A stretch of 64,000 bases of DNA. Origin: Xylogone sp. PMI_703. Lineage: Eukaryota; Ascomycota; Leotiomycetes. Each line of letters begins with the position of its first letter. Within the stretch, counting starts at the first letter, position 1. Location: assembly GCA_021399445.1 (NCBI GenBank), contig JAJTUQ010000002.1, forward strand, positions 7,192,001 through 7,256,000, read 5' to 3'. The notes under the pieces are model-generated. The model did not search any database, was not told the DNA's origin, and worked only from the letters and a program-made list of their open reading frames with translations. The position numbers and the translations under genes were made by a program. Shown in pieces: positions 34,238-44,400 of this stretch.

Positions 34238-34604
34238 CCTAAACTTCACGCCTGGAACATGTTGAGTCCACTAGCTTGGGCGTTCTGACGAAGAGATGTA
34301 ACGTCCCCGCTCTCTTTTCTCTCTTCCTGTGTATACATGCATCTGTGGTACAGGGATAGTATTCATTGGGTTGTAATGGTGGCTCAGGGCTTGATTGTTG
34401 CTGAGTACTCGTGCTGGGGTTACTTGCACTTGCGCTTCTGAGTTTTCCTTGGACCTAAACTATGGGATAGTTTGAATGCATGTATGAAATGGTAATAAGT
34501 CATCTTCCCTAAGCATAACCTAGATACAACATCTTACTACCATCAGATATTCGGATCATGGAGTCCTATCCCTTTAGCAAGAAGGAAGGTACACGTGACT
34601 GGTT

Positions 34605-35207
34605 TCATTGGTCTGGCCATAGCTCCAAAGTATCGTTCCTTACTATTGACTGTCGAAAAGTCCTCCTACTGCAACATCTCACCTGCTCCACAGAAAAACA
34701 TCTCTCCACACGTGCATTAGTACCTGCAAGAGAAGCATTGCGGCTACAATCATCCGTCTGCAGCTGAGTTAGTATACAGTAGTGTGCCAGCAAAGAATCG
34801 GTACACAAGCCGAGGGAAGATTCCGGATAGTCCAGAAGGGGCAGGAGGAGATGCTGCATCTGTATCTGCATCTGTGCTAGTAGGGCTGGCTGAAGTGAAT
34901 CCAAGCTTTTACTGGATGGTAGAGAGGGGAGGGGTTTTGTTGCAACTGATGATAGATCCACAGTACAAGCATAGTACAGTAGTACGCTCAACCTGGTGCT
35001 GCTACATTCTGGGTCCATCTCCCAATAGACGGGGAACCACTTCCATGCCATCAACCCATACAGCGACCTGCTACCCCGATGAGGAATCCATCTGCGAGCC
35101 GACAGAAACCAATGAGCATAGCGGCGGTGTATCATGAACTGAACTGCAATAGCTACTCCTGCAAATCCGGGCCGTAAAAGGCAAGGACATCGTCGTTCAT
35201 GTAACAT
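34605..35207 (-). CDS. Orphan 200-codon open frame downstream of an iron-motif cluster
   Basis: An ATG-initiated frame of 200 codons, unusually long for this spacer. It encodes a Leu-, Ser- and Cys-rich sequence with no motif I recognise and no clear signal peptide. A 117-codon frame runs on the other strand across the same DNA, which argues for a base-composition effect. What makes it worth listing is position: three SreA-type motifs lie 164-270 bp upstream of its ATG. It may be a real small gene, the exon of a spliced one, or chance. Confidence 0.2.
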   Translation of the reverse strand: MLHERRCPCLLRPGFAGVAIAVQFMIHRRYAHWFLSARRWIPHRGSRSLYGLMAWKWFPVYWEMDPECSSTRLSVLLYYACTVDLSSVATKPLPSLPSSKSLDSLQPALLAQMQIQMQHLLLPLLDYPESSLGLCTDSLLAHYCILTQLQTDDCSRNASLAGTNARVERCFSVEQVRCCSRRTFRQSIVRNDTLELWPDQ

Positions 35208-35370
35208 CCAGTAAAGCCACTGTGAGTGAACTGATTAGTGTGGAAAATTTTTTTCTTTCGAGAGTCGTATCCCGCGGATGAGTCCACCCTATCCAACCAT
35301 ATCGCGATACTGCGTTCCCACCGCTACGGTTGTGGAGGGGCAGTCTTGTCAGCCGGAATCAAATCAGACG

Positions 35371-35403
35371 ATCAGATAATCTACTCTTAGTCTGATCAGA
35401 TAA
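35371..35403 (+). promoter_or_regulatory. Two SreA-type sites in tandem (ATCAGATAA x2)
   Basis: Exact ATCAGATAA at 35371-35379 and 35395-35403, both on the plus strand, 24 bp apart start to start (slightly more than two helical turns). Paired sites are typical of strongly iron-repressed fungal promoters. Confidence 0.6.
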
Positions 35404-35468
35404 CAGCTACCCCTCTCGCGTAGAACCGGGGTTGCGACGTCTTATTGGCAACCGACGTTCAGAGTAAG

Positions 35469-35477
35469 TTATCAGAT
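35469..35477 (-). promoter_or_regulatory. SreA-type site (ATCTGATAA on minus)
   Basis: TTATCAGAT on plus. It is the third ATCWGATAA match within 107 bp, with no recognised gene beside it. Confidence 0.55.
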
Positions 35478-36748
35478 CCGTGAGTGCCAAGAGCCGGGGA
35501 GATGATCCAACTGATTCCTCTCTCGGGACTGTACTCCGGGTGTCATCTCATTGCTAAAAACAGGTAGGAAGCTACGAATAGTTTCGCACAGTGTTCTCAT
35601 CTCTTCCGTCTCGTATTTGGTCAATAGTGGCCAGAATCATTTCGTTAACGAACGGCATTTGTGTGCAGGCATGTGCTTGTACGCCACTTTTGCCGCTGCG
35701 ATAAATAGCATGCACCGGCAACAAGCTTCCCAAGACCGCCACCCAAATTCTATGAGAGGCATGGCACTGGAGTTCTGCCAGCTTGACCTTTGCCTCTCGG
35801 TGAAGCAGAAATACGGAGGGTGGTAGCAGTGGCTGTTAGGAGCAAATCCCAAGAACTAATTCTGATGATGCATGCAAATACTTGCAACAGAATTTCCTTA
35901 TCGTTATCCTCGGTAATTCCATTGTTGCGGCAGCTTGGAAGTTAGATATTTCATAGGAGAAGTGTAAACTCCAACGGTCCATGCAGTTTGCTACTTTGAT
36001 TGAACTTGTTATCATAGATCCAGCTAAAACTGGTAAAATGCTTCTTGAATTTGATTAACATGAATATATATTTTATACTTAGACTTGTGATCTCAGAATT
36101 TTGCCTCTGTCTACTTGCAAATAAGTATACTGACACTAAACAAACTGCAGCGGAAACTGAAATAAATTTCATTATGAAATAGTCAAAAGAGACATGATAT
36201 TCGAATTTTTACGAAAAGAGTATCGAAGAGGAAGTTCCGGAACGACGTCTTACTGAACTTAAGAAAAGCTACACGTGTTATAATTTAAAATATCTTAAGG
36301 TTTGGTTTGCCAGATGTTAGAGTCCACCTGCAGTCTTAATCTCATGCATTTCCGTTTCAATCGGCGCCTTGCACATTTTGAAGAACTCGCTTTACAACAT
36401 AATCGCATAGCAACCATAAACAAGGAGTATAAAAGATGAATTCAGCTACTATGAAGCTCTTCCTCGCGAGGAAAGCTGCCAGCTACTCGAATTAGCCACT
36501 ATTACGAACATTGCACACATTGATGGAAACAGCTCTGTAGTATTAGCTAGCTTGGTCGCTAACTTTATTTTGTCTCTATGCAGCCCCTTAGTGTTCTCTA
36601 ATACTCGTACAAGTTCGAGGATGATCGTGACACATTGTCTGCAGGGATCATCTATATCCTTTCCTTGCTTATGTTCGATTAGAGCGTTTTGAGACCGGCT
36701 ATCTCATGTGCTTCCCAGAAGTAATTCTTTTCCTTCAAGAGCAACTTC

Positions 36749-37765
36749 CTAATCTATATTTGCTGGGACATTTGAAAATTCGCCTTTCGTCAACTTGGTC
36801 TTCCAGAAAATAGGATTCATGTCGTTGAAACCGTGGTGGATCCACCCATCTTCTTTGACATGATATAAGTTAACAGACCCGCCTGAGTAAGCATCACGAT
36901 GCATTGCCTAAGATAAAGATGTGATGTTAGTGGCCGCTGAAATGCGGATTTACTTGTAGGTTTGCTTACCGCAAGAATCGCACGACGACCTAGTTCCAGG
37001 GCCTCTTCTGTAGTAAGATCGTGGCGATACTCCGCATCAAGTACACCATATGCGAATGTCTGACCACTTCCAACACAGAACAAGTTTCCAGCGTACCGCG
37101 AACCATCCGAGTCGACATAGAATAACTCTTCTCCAACGCCTGGTGTGACTCCTGCGATCATTGTACCCTGACGAGAACAGATGTTAGAGGAGGAATTTAG
37201 ACCGAACTGGAATGATCGCCATACGATGCTGAGACCCATGCATTTGTATGAGTACATGAGATTTGAGAGAACCTTTGAAGCAGCAGAGACAGTAATTCGG
37301 CGCTTGTGCCGGAGCTCGTACAGCCTCGCCATCGTGAGATAGGCAAGCCAGTACTGACAGTCGGCAGCTCCTCCAGCAAGTGTCCCGAGCAAAACGTTAT
37401 TGATTTCAATGACCTTTTTGACTGTCTGACTGGCAATCCAGTTTCCTGCAGTCGCTCTCGAATCAGTACAGACAATAATACCGCCTTTGAATTTGAAGGC
37501 AAGAGTGGTTGTTCCGTGGGCCAGTTTGATCGGGACGTTTGGATTGGAATGGTCAGCCGTCATCGCACGAAGCCAGGAGGCAGGCTGAAGAGAGTTAGTT
37601 AGGGTTTCTTTAAATATCTAGACCGTACTGCAGGTACCTGGTCACTGGAGGCATCGCAAACTTCAAGCTCAAAGCCGTTCTCTCGTCTTGGAAGAGCTCT
37701 TCCGAGTCCTTCACAGCTTCGGACTGGAAGGCCGGTTGGCTATATCGCGCTACAAGAGAGTCCAT
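36749..37765 (-). CDS. 20S proteasome subunit beta-5 (PRE2-like), divergent copy
   Basis: The chymotrypsin-like catalytic subunit of the 20S proteasome, about 278 aa. Exons on minus: 37765-37646, 37584-37225, 37167-36970 and 36907-36749. Mature Thr1 follows AHG in [11 protein letters not shown]. Catalytic residues Thr1, Asp17, Lys33, Ser129 (VGSGQ), Asp166 and Ser169 (DAYSGG) are present. Unusual are Leu at mature position 45 (GTLAGGAAD; Met in the yeast and human subunits) and Cys at 15 (GIIVCTDSR; Ala usual). Met45 lines the S1 pocket. The first intron is awkward: the obvious donor GTACCT leaves the frame shifted, and only an upstream GTGACC donor (intron 37585-37645) keeps it, at the cost of about three propeptide residues. 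It may be a second, inhibitor-resistant or decaying copy, or the sole gene of this species. Confidence 0.82.
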
Positions 37766-38725
37766 GGCGACCAATAGCCTTTATTTCGGGATTGTAAGAT
37801 AGTTGCGATGATATTGTATGTTGTATTTATAAAGAGTTAACTAATTTAGCAGGGGGTTAAGTTGCCCGCAGCGCATATACAACTTGTTTGAAATGAAATG
37901 GAAGTACGAGCTGTATGATGTTAGCTGAAGCTTTAGGCAGGCTAGAAACGTCACGTCCAAGCTTAGCCGGACCGGAAAAACTATCACCCTGACAGCCCCA
38001 TACTAAGGTTGCAGAGGCGGAGATATGACACAGTCGGAATCAGTTTTCGGAGCGTGTTGTGGGTGAGCACGTGCCATTCACGTGACCTAGCCGCAGCCAC
38101 CAGCTCTAGTAGTAGATTCCGTAGCTAATAGTAGAATACATCTACATCTCCCCCATTCTACAGAGCGGTTGGGTAGCCACTCTATGGTGTGCTGGCTTGA
38201 ACTGCTTAAACTCAAGGCCTGTTTAGGTCCACGCTTTTTGGAGAAGACTTCACCCTCCTCATGTGTCTTGTTCCCTAATAGCATAGGTTTGATTTCACAA
38301 AGCCTGTGGGTCGATTTGCTTCTGACCATGAGAAAATGTTCACTAATGCCTACAAGGTCAGTTTACCTACACTATGTAAAAGTTTGAAGAGATGAATCAC
38401 TCAAATTCCTTGAGCTGGTTTAGGAAAATGGCTTGTTCGAATCCAGAGGAATATTAAGTTCAAATATAGATATTCTATAAAATCAATCTGCTGAATGTTA
38501 TGTGGCCCGATTCTCGGTACCTAGGTACTTATTCTACCGAACGAGGAGTGACAGTATCAATATAATAATATATTTATCCTTAGTAAATTAAATTCATTAG
38601 TCAATGGTTCTATTATTCTATATTAAATACGAGGTTTCGAATATCTCTACCATTCAAATATCTCTCAAATCTGACACACAGACTGTTGCTCATCAGCTAT
38701 GATTTTATTAATTATTGAAGTTGAT
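37766..38725. other. Intergenic, nothing recognised
   Basis: 960 bp between the proteasome gene start and the Dom34 stop, both on minus. The left part should be the proteasome gene promoter; GTCACGTG-like and CACGTGA elements lie near 38072-38083. No RPN4-type GGTGGCAAA was seen. A tRNA-like TTCGAATCC near 38434 has no cloverleaf around it. Confidence 0.4.
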
Positions 38726-40006
38726 TTATATTATCATCTCTTCATTAGTCTCACTCGTTTCTTTAGCACCTTCTTCATCTAGATCTTCATCAAGGTCCTC
38801 GATAGGAAATGTCAAAATTGCTGCGATACCTCCCAGGCCTTCAAGTCTCTTTCCACTTTCATGATCGCTACTCAAGACTCTTGCCTCCCCACCTTCCTCT
38901 CTAACTTGATCCACCAGCTTAACCCATCGTTTTCTTGTGGCGATATCCTGGCTTCGAAATAAAGCATTACTTATAAGCAGCACTCCTCCACCGCGGCCAA
39001 CGGCTCCCTTTTGCACGGCTTTCTCAACCTCAGAAGGCCCGTACCAAGCCCTTCCATCGTCCTTCCGAAGAAGAGTCATAAACTCATCCATATATCGGGT
39101 TTCTCGAGCGTACTTTGTATCCTTTAACTTGGACAACACCTCTGGGCTTTTCAAGACCTCGTTTAAACTGTGTACATGGCCAGAGCTGCAATGTACGATA
39201 ACAAAGTTGCTCTTGTTTGCAAGTAAGGCCTTGTTCCCCGTGCGTGTGGCTTCATCAAGTATGTATTTCTGAAATCCCACTGCTGTAAATCCCGGACTGG
39301 CTAGCAACAGCGGTCTGGGTAAGGTAATATCCACATGACGCAGTAGCGTTTCTAAGGTGACCTGATAGAATTTCTCTAGTCCTTTATCATGATCTGCAGA
39401 CCGTCCAGTACGTTTCCTTGGAATACCAGTCTCGATCCTCTGCTTTAATATCGTTTGATGCTCCGTGATTAAACAAATATTCGCCAGTCCTTCCTGCATC
39501 ACTACTGCTGGCACCACTCCTTCTTTGTCCTGTTTCACTGCTTCTCGAACTACATCTAATGCAATGGAGTCCCAGCCATCGCTTTTCTCCAGGGTAAAGT
39601 TTCTCTGCAATTCAAGATCCAAAGTGTGATATGCTCCCACTTTTACCCACTTATTCTCTTCTGCCACCCGTCCACTGACATGTAATTGGCCAGCCTGAGG
39701 ATCGAAGTCTATAGAGGTAACACGGATGAGTAGAGTTACGTGAACTCGCGTGGAATTCGTGCTGCCAGTAGATGACTCAGTTGTTACACGACGGATCGCA
39801 GATGCGCGGAGAAGGTCGTTCGGAGCAATGAGGTTATACGCATGCCACTTCGCGCCTGGAATGTTAGATTGAACTTTGAAAGGAATGCTGAGTTATTTAT
39901 GCTTGGGGAGGATTGCCTGTGAGCTCACCATATCTTCAGGCTCCTCGGGGAAGAGCGTAATTGTGCCAGAGCCGTCCTTTTCAATATTTTGCTTGATTAA
40001 TCTCAT
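38726..40006 (-). CDS. dom34: Ribosome-rescue factor Dom34/Pelota
   Basis: The eRF1-like factor that works with Hbs1 to split stalled ribosomes in no-go and non-stop decay; cytoplasmic. 399 aa in two exons, 40006-39929 and 39847-38726, with an 81-bp intron (GTGAGC...GAAG) giving the canonical join LFPEEPEDM/WHAYNLIAPNDLL. The N-terminal MRLIKQNIEKDGSG is typical. The central domain has ANICLITEH and PRKR; the C-terminal domain has a typical RAWYGPSEVEKA and GGIAAILTFP, ending in an acidic tail. It lacks the GGQ of eRF1, as expected. A housekeeping gene, so it marks this stretch as partly core genome. Confidence 0.95.
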
Positions 40007-41802
40007 GGTGTCGGTATATGCGAGACTGATGTTGCAGGGGAGCTTAATGGAGCTGGTTTGTATGTCGCGGATCTAATAACGCGAAGGTTAGGAACTTTGA
40101 GCGTGGTGCAACTAGTGATAGGTATATTGTAACAGGATGGGGCGCAAGTTATATTCAAGAACAGCTGCACTCGGTTTTTGGCGTTCGATGGGTACCTGAC
40201 GTAGCGTTTCTGGAACAAAGATGCCCCGCTACCCCGCCATAAAGTATAAGTTGCATACTTCTGCATAAATATTTTGCATAAATGATACAACTGTAAATTT
40301 CGGGCGCAGATTAAGTATAATAAAGATAACTTGTCGATTAGACGTTAATTTCATGGAAGACTAATGTTATAATTGAATGATGAGTTATAATAGAAGGTAA
40401 ATATGATTTTGTACACGTAATGGCGTAAATACATAACGGGGCTGCTACCTTCAACTGTATTTCTTCAACTACTGTTAAAAAATGTAGTAAGGCAACAAAG
40501 ATGAAATAGTGTCATGACAAGATGTCGGCCATGTGTCAGCCATAGCTCCAATTCTGCCTCTTCACCAGACCCAAAGTTGTGTCTTCAAATTTCGGTATAT
40601 CAATACCTCATTACATCTCTCCCGAAAGTCTTCAAATCTAAACCATGAAATATCTGCTATCCTGGGGACAACTATCATATAATAGATTGAAATTTGATAC
40701 CTAGAATAGAGGAACTCAATGACTAGACTCACTTCTAATTATCTTGCTAGGAGCTCCAGCCAGCTAATCCGGCTATTTATGGGGAAGATGTGGATTTTGC
40801 AGATCAGCTTACCCGTTTCAGTGCTGTCAGATGTGAAAAGAAACTGCAATTGCTGACTCTTCGTTTTTCACATATACAAGCTTGATCTAACATTAATGTA
40901 ACCTATAATGAGAGAATCGTTACTGACAAGTTTCCGAGAGTCTCTCCTCCTAAGTTCAATAGAAATAATATAAGTGAGCGTAGCATCTGGTGCCGATCCT
41001 ACATTGACGTGGGATCCAATGAGTGCCGAATAAAATGATCAGGACATGCGTCCTCTCTTGAATCATTACTTGAAAGCGAGAGTTTTACTCTTAATTATGA
41101 TTACTTTATCCCTTCTTCCTGGATTATCCATGAAAGACAATGCTGGGATAATGTATATTGCGTTGCAGTTATGTAATAGGGGTGGATTATATATACGAGT
41201 TCCTTCATACGGTTCGTTGACTGTTTCTTGAAACCATACTAGCGCTGACTTATGCTATTCCCAGCAGTACACGTACTGTCCTGTCTTATGAGTGCTTCTG
41301 TCTTACTTGGATGTACGCTACGTTACTAATTGCAGATCATTGCAGATCGTAGATTATTTCCGAAAGCCTTATACCTAAATACTGACCATGATTGCGGATG
41401 AGTAAATCCGCCTTTTATGCTGATACCAGTAATCTTCACGATCCGGATTGACTTGTTACGCGTTCAACGGATTCTTCGTTCCCGATGGACGAAATAGCTT
41501 GACATGTCAGATATCTCGGTGAATTATAGGAATGTGACCGCATTTGATAGACCAAGTCCAATGGTCTGTCAGCGGAGGTGCCTGTATGGTTCTTTCCTTT
41601 CGCCTTCTTTGGATATTAATATAATGTATTCTAATGATGTAGTCAAGGATTAAGATGGAGCGGGCAGCCAGCAACTCGTAACCCACAAATATATAAAGGA
41701 GTGAACGATTCATTTTAGCTTCTCAAATATAGTTCATTCACTCGCATTTATCACACCTTCTACCTTTTTACAAACTTTGAAAATCTATAACTCATTATCA
41801 CT
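40007..41802. other. 1.8-kb gene-free region
   Basis: AT-rich DNA with no protein-like frame on either strand. The right end carries the TATA-containing promoter of the small secreted protein at 41803; the left end carries the Dom34 promoter. Confidence 0.4.
41690..41697 (+). promoter_or_regulatory. TATA box of the small secreted protein gene
   Basis: TATATAAA about 106 bp before the ATG at 41803, followed by a CT-rich leader (ttcactcgcatttatcac). This is a good spacing for a strongly regulated fungal gene. Confidence 0.5.
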
Positions 41803-42271
41803 ATGAAGGTTACAACCATTGTTCTTTTGTTCGCCAGCACTGTTGTTGCTCAAACGAACCTTTGTGTAGGTTTTAGATTTTTTAACGGAGCAAACTGTTG
41901 TTTCTAACATAGAATTCAAGAATGGCGGTTCTGGTATCCCTCAGTGCGGCAACCTTGGTAATTGCCTAGCATTGAGTGGCACATGCAACCCAAGCAGCCC
42001 TGGCGACGGCAGCTGCACATGTGCCAATGGGCCTCCTGCATGCGTAAGTAAAGAATTCACATTGAAGAGAGCTAAAAACTAAGAGTATAAAACAGTGTGG
42101 TTCTAGTGATACAAGCGTAAGTTGATGTGTCCAGCATCTTCGGATTTAGACTCACATATCTTAGTTCTGTGCAACTGAAGGCCTCTCACCAGGAGTAAGT
42201 TTGGTCTTAAAATTGAAAAACGGAAATTCAAATTACTAATAAATATGGTTTAGCAATGCTGCTGTTTCTAG
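41803..42271 (+). CDS. Small secreted cysteine-rich protein in five mini-exons
   Basis: Reconstructed 84-aa protein, too fragmented to appear as an open frame. Exons are 41803-41865, 41921-42043, 42096-42116 (21 nt), 42165-42194 (30 nt) and 42254-42271 (18 nt). All four introns are 48-59 bp and lie in phase 0. Donors are GTAGGT, then GTAAGT three times; acceptors are AAG, CAG, TAG and TAG. A signal peptide (MKVTTIVLLFASTVVAQ, cleavage near residue 16) precedes a mature part of about 67 residues with 12 cysteines at 21, 30, 36, 43, 53, 55, 62, 63, 71, 81, 82 and 83; the tail is QCCCF. The even number suggests six disulfides. I recognise no family; the spacing is not that of hydrophobins or defensins. 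Effector- or antimicrobial-like roles are speculation. Confidence 0.78.
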
Positions 42272-42617
42272 ACTCGCAACTTGGGTTTTGTGAGGAAGGT
42301 ATCCGTGGGAAAGTAGCATAGGGGTCGATTACCTCAGACGGATGGGTATGACTAGTGTCATTCGCTTTAGGTGCCAGAGATTAATCCACGCTCCTTTGTA
42401 CATGTATTACAGCGCATTTGATAGCGAAAACAACTGAATAAAGCTATGTTAGACAACTATTAGCCTCTAGGTAACTATGCCAGCTGAAGCTATCAAGGTA
42501 TATATGCTTCCACAATCGCGTTCTAGTGTCCTTCGTAACACTAAAACATCGAATATTTTGTGAACCCAACTCATATGTCTATTTCTACGGTATATTGGCC
42601 GAGTAGGTACTTATTAC
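42272..42617. terminator. Convergent 3' region
   Basis: 346 bp between the small secreted protein and the 2EXR-like gene, with no frame. It holds both poly(A) regions. Confidence 0.35.
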
Positions 42618-43655
42618 TTATCTCTGGCAAGGTGCCTGGCTTTTGACTTCTTTATCACCATAAATAAGTACTTCGATTTGCGGTAATTCTCGACCCTCTT
42701 GCACTGATAATTTAAGGATCTCAGCCATCTCCCTTCTTATCTGCGATGGCCTCTGTTCCCACATTCTCAGTATTGGCCCATCGTTAGGTTTATGCCAAGT
42801 CATAGTGTGAGCCTCTTCTCGGCGTGTTTTAGTAAGGATAATTCGGTAAAATGGGTCAATGAGCAGAATCAATCTTTGCAATGAGGGAAGTCTCTGGAGT
42901 AGTTGATTCGAATATGCACTTCCCATTTCATATTCTTCGCCTGGGTATGAATGATCACCATACACTCCTAATGCGTAGGCACCAGCTAGATCAAGATGCA
43001 ATGCTAAGTGCCGTATTGTGTGGAAAGTTAATGCTTGACGATTTTGTCGCTGTGATAGCCAGTATATCATAGCACGTGTCTCTTGAGATTGCCTGGAAGG
43101 ATAAAACGATACCACATTCTCGTCGGCCCAGAAGGAGCGCGTTTCATTGGGAATGGTGGAGTCTAGATCTAGGTGATACACCTCTTGCGTCAAGGAACGA
43201 GCTGTTCGGCATGTGTGAAGTAGCGAGAGAATAGGTCTTCGAGCATTTGCCCAGGTGTTGTCATCATAATCCCAGGTTGGTATCTCCATATACATATCCA
43301 TTTCTTCATCAACGTGGTGAGGGTTTGCTAACTGATATGCACGCTTGAATTCTCGAATTGACGGGAGGATCCCTCGAAGCTTATTAAAATTAAAGTCTAG
43401 AACAACTACGAGGATACCATCAGATCCAGTGCGTGAGCCAATCACATCAATCCTTGGAATAGCTAATTTCCATATTTTGATTTGCAACTCACATGGAAGG
43501 GCCGGGAACTTGCGAAACATTCCGTTCGATTGTTCGGGAACCTCAAGCGCCTGGCCATTCAGGTTCAGAACCAGCAGTAGATAAGAGGGCCTTAAAATAC
43601 TTACGCTGATCACATCAACCTTGCAACTTGAGGCCCCATTACAAATTATCGTCAT
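42618..43655 (-). CDS. 2EXR-domain-like hypothetical protein
   Basis: A protein of unknown function. The stretch MFRKFPALPCELQIKIWKLAI fits the start of the 2EXR domain (FxxFPxLPxELRxxIW), abundant in ascomycete accessory regions, and the rest (LLHTCRTARSLTQEVYHL, ENVVSFYP, HLALHLDL, LQRLILLID) follows that pattern. The first ATG is at 43655; the longer frame starts with TTG. A 54-nt in-frame segment upstream of the domain begins GTAAGT and ends GGCCAG, so it may be an intron joining VDVIS to ALEVPEQ. The gene might instead start at the Met of the domain (43520). Expected to be a cytoplasmic or nuclear soluble protein. Confidence 0.65.
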   Translation of the reverse strand: MTIICNGASSCKVDVISVSILRPSYLLLVLNLNGQALEVPEQSNGMFRKFPALPCELQIKIWKLAIPRIDVIGSRTGSDGILVVVLDFNFNKLRGILPSIREFKRAYQLANPHHVDEEMDMYMEIPTWDYDDNTWANARRPILSLLHTCRTARSLTQEVYHLDLDSTIPNETRSFWADENVVSFYPSRQSQETRAMIYWLSQRQNRQALTFHTIRHLALHLDLAGAYALGVYGDHSYPGEEYEMGSAYSNQLLQRLPSLQRLILLIDPFYRIILTKTRREEAHTMTWHKPNDGPILRMWEQRPSQIRREMAEILKLSVQEGRELPQIEVLIYGDKEVKSQAPCQR

Positions 43656-44400
43656 CTTGGGTTCCCAAACTGATGCAGGGAGATAGTCTATATATATGAT
43701 GGATATCTGGTGCCCAACATTGCCCTTAACTGAAGATAGGCGTGTTGATTGGTTGACCAACCCGCGAGACAAGACGAAGCTGTTCTGAATGGATTAGTCA
43801 GGCCGAGCCCGATATGGCAGTATTGTCAGCGCAGATCAACGAGGTGAACTGAGCAAAATATCATGGATCTAAAGAGGAAGCTAGTCACTGCTCTCACAAC
43901 TTGAACAGTCCTCTTCAGATATTTTGGTCGTATATCTTAATATCAAAAGTACAGTACAATACATTATACCAAACAAAGCCAAGTAAGTGTTCCATTAAAG
44001 CTGAAGCTAGCTAGGCTCTTTTTGCCGTGCTGTAGACGCTTAATGCGGGGGTCGTTCCAGACCATGGTTTTGAAAGTAGGTGAATTAAATTGTATCTTTA
44101 TTAGCGTGGACCCTTTATAGCAATCGTCCATACAAGGCTAACAGGTTCTCCAAGTGTGCCCAATATGAACTAGGGTCAAAATACCTCTACTATTAATAAT
44201 GGCATACACCTGTTGATCAATAACGGGTTAGGACTTGCTACCTGCTCATGAATGTATTTAGTTACAGACTCGTCTTGTTATCGTAAGAAGGTAATCGCTA
44301 CGAAGAAATCGCTAACCGACCCTAAATGTCTCAGCCACCACCATGATTCCCTTACAGGAAGTTAATTGCCTTTCTTCTTCATCAAACTAGACTCTACAGA
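43656..44400. promoter_or_regulatory. Divergent upstream region
   Basis: 745 bp between the 2EXR-like gene (minus) and the F-box/ankyrin gene (plus). No gene or repeat recognised; it presumably holds both promoters. Confidence 0.35.

Larger units (their letters stand above)
33598..36748. other. 3.1-kb region without a recognised gene, with iron-regulatory motifs
   Basis: After FET3 there is no convincing gene until the beta-5 proteasome stop codon. It holds ATCWGATAA motifs at 34229, 35371, 35395 and 35469 and one orphan frame (34605-35207, minus). The right half (35.9-36.7 kb) is AT-rich and empty. Confidence 0.5.

Noticed and set aside
38425..38445. tRNA-like T-arm sequence TTCGAATCC
   Set aside because: No acceptor stem, D-arm or anticodon arm can be built around it.
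41803..42271. Hydrophobin or defensin identity for the small secreted protein
   Set aside because: Twelve cysteines with CC and a terminal CCC do not match the eight-cysteine hydrophobin spacing or the six/eight-cysteine defensin patterns.
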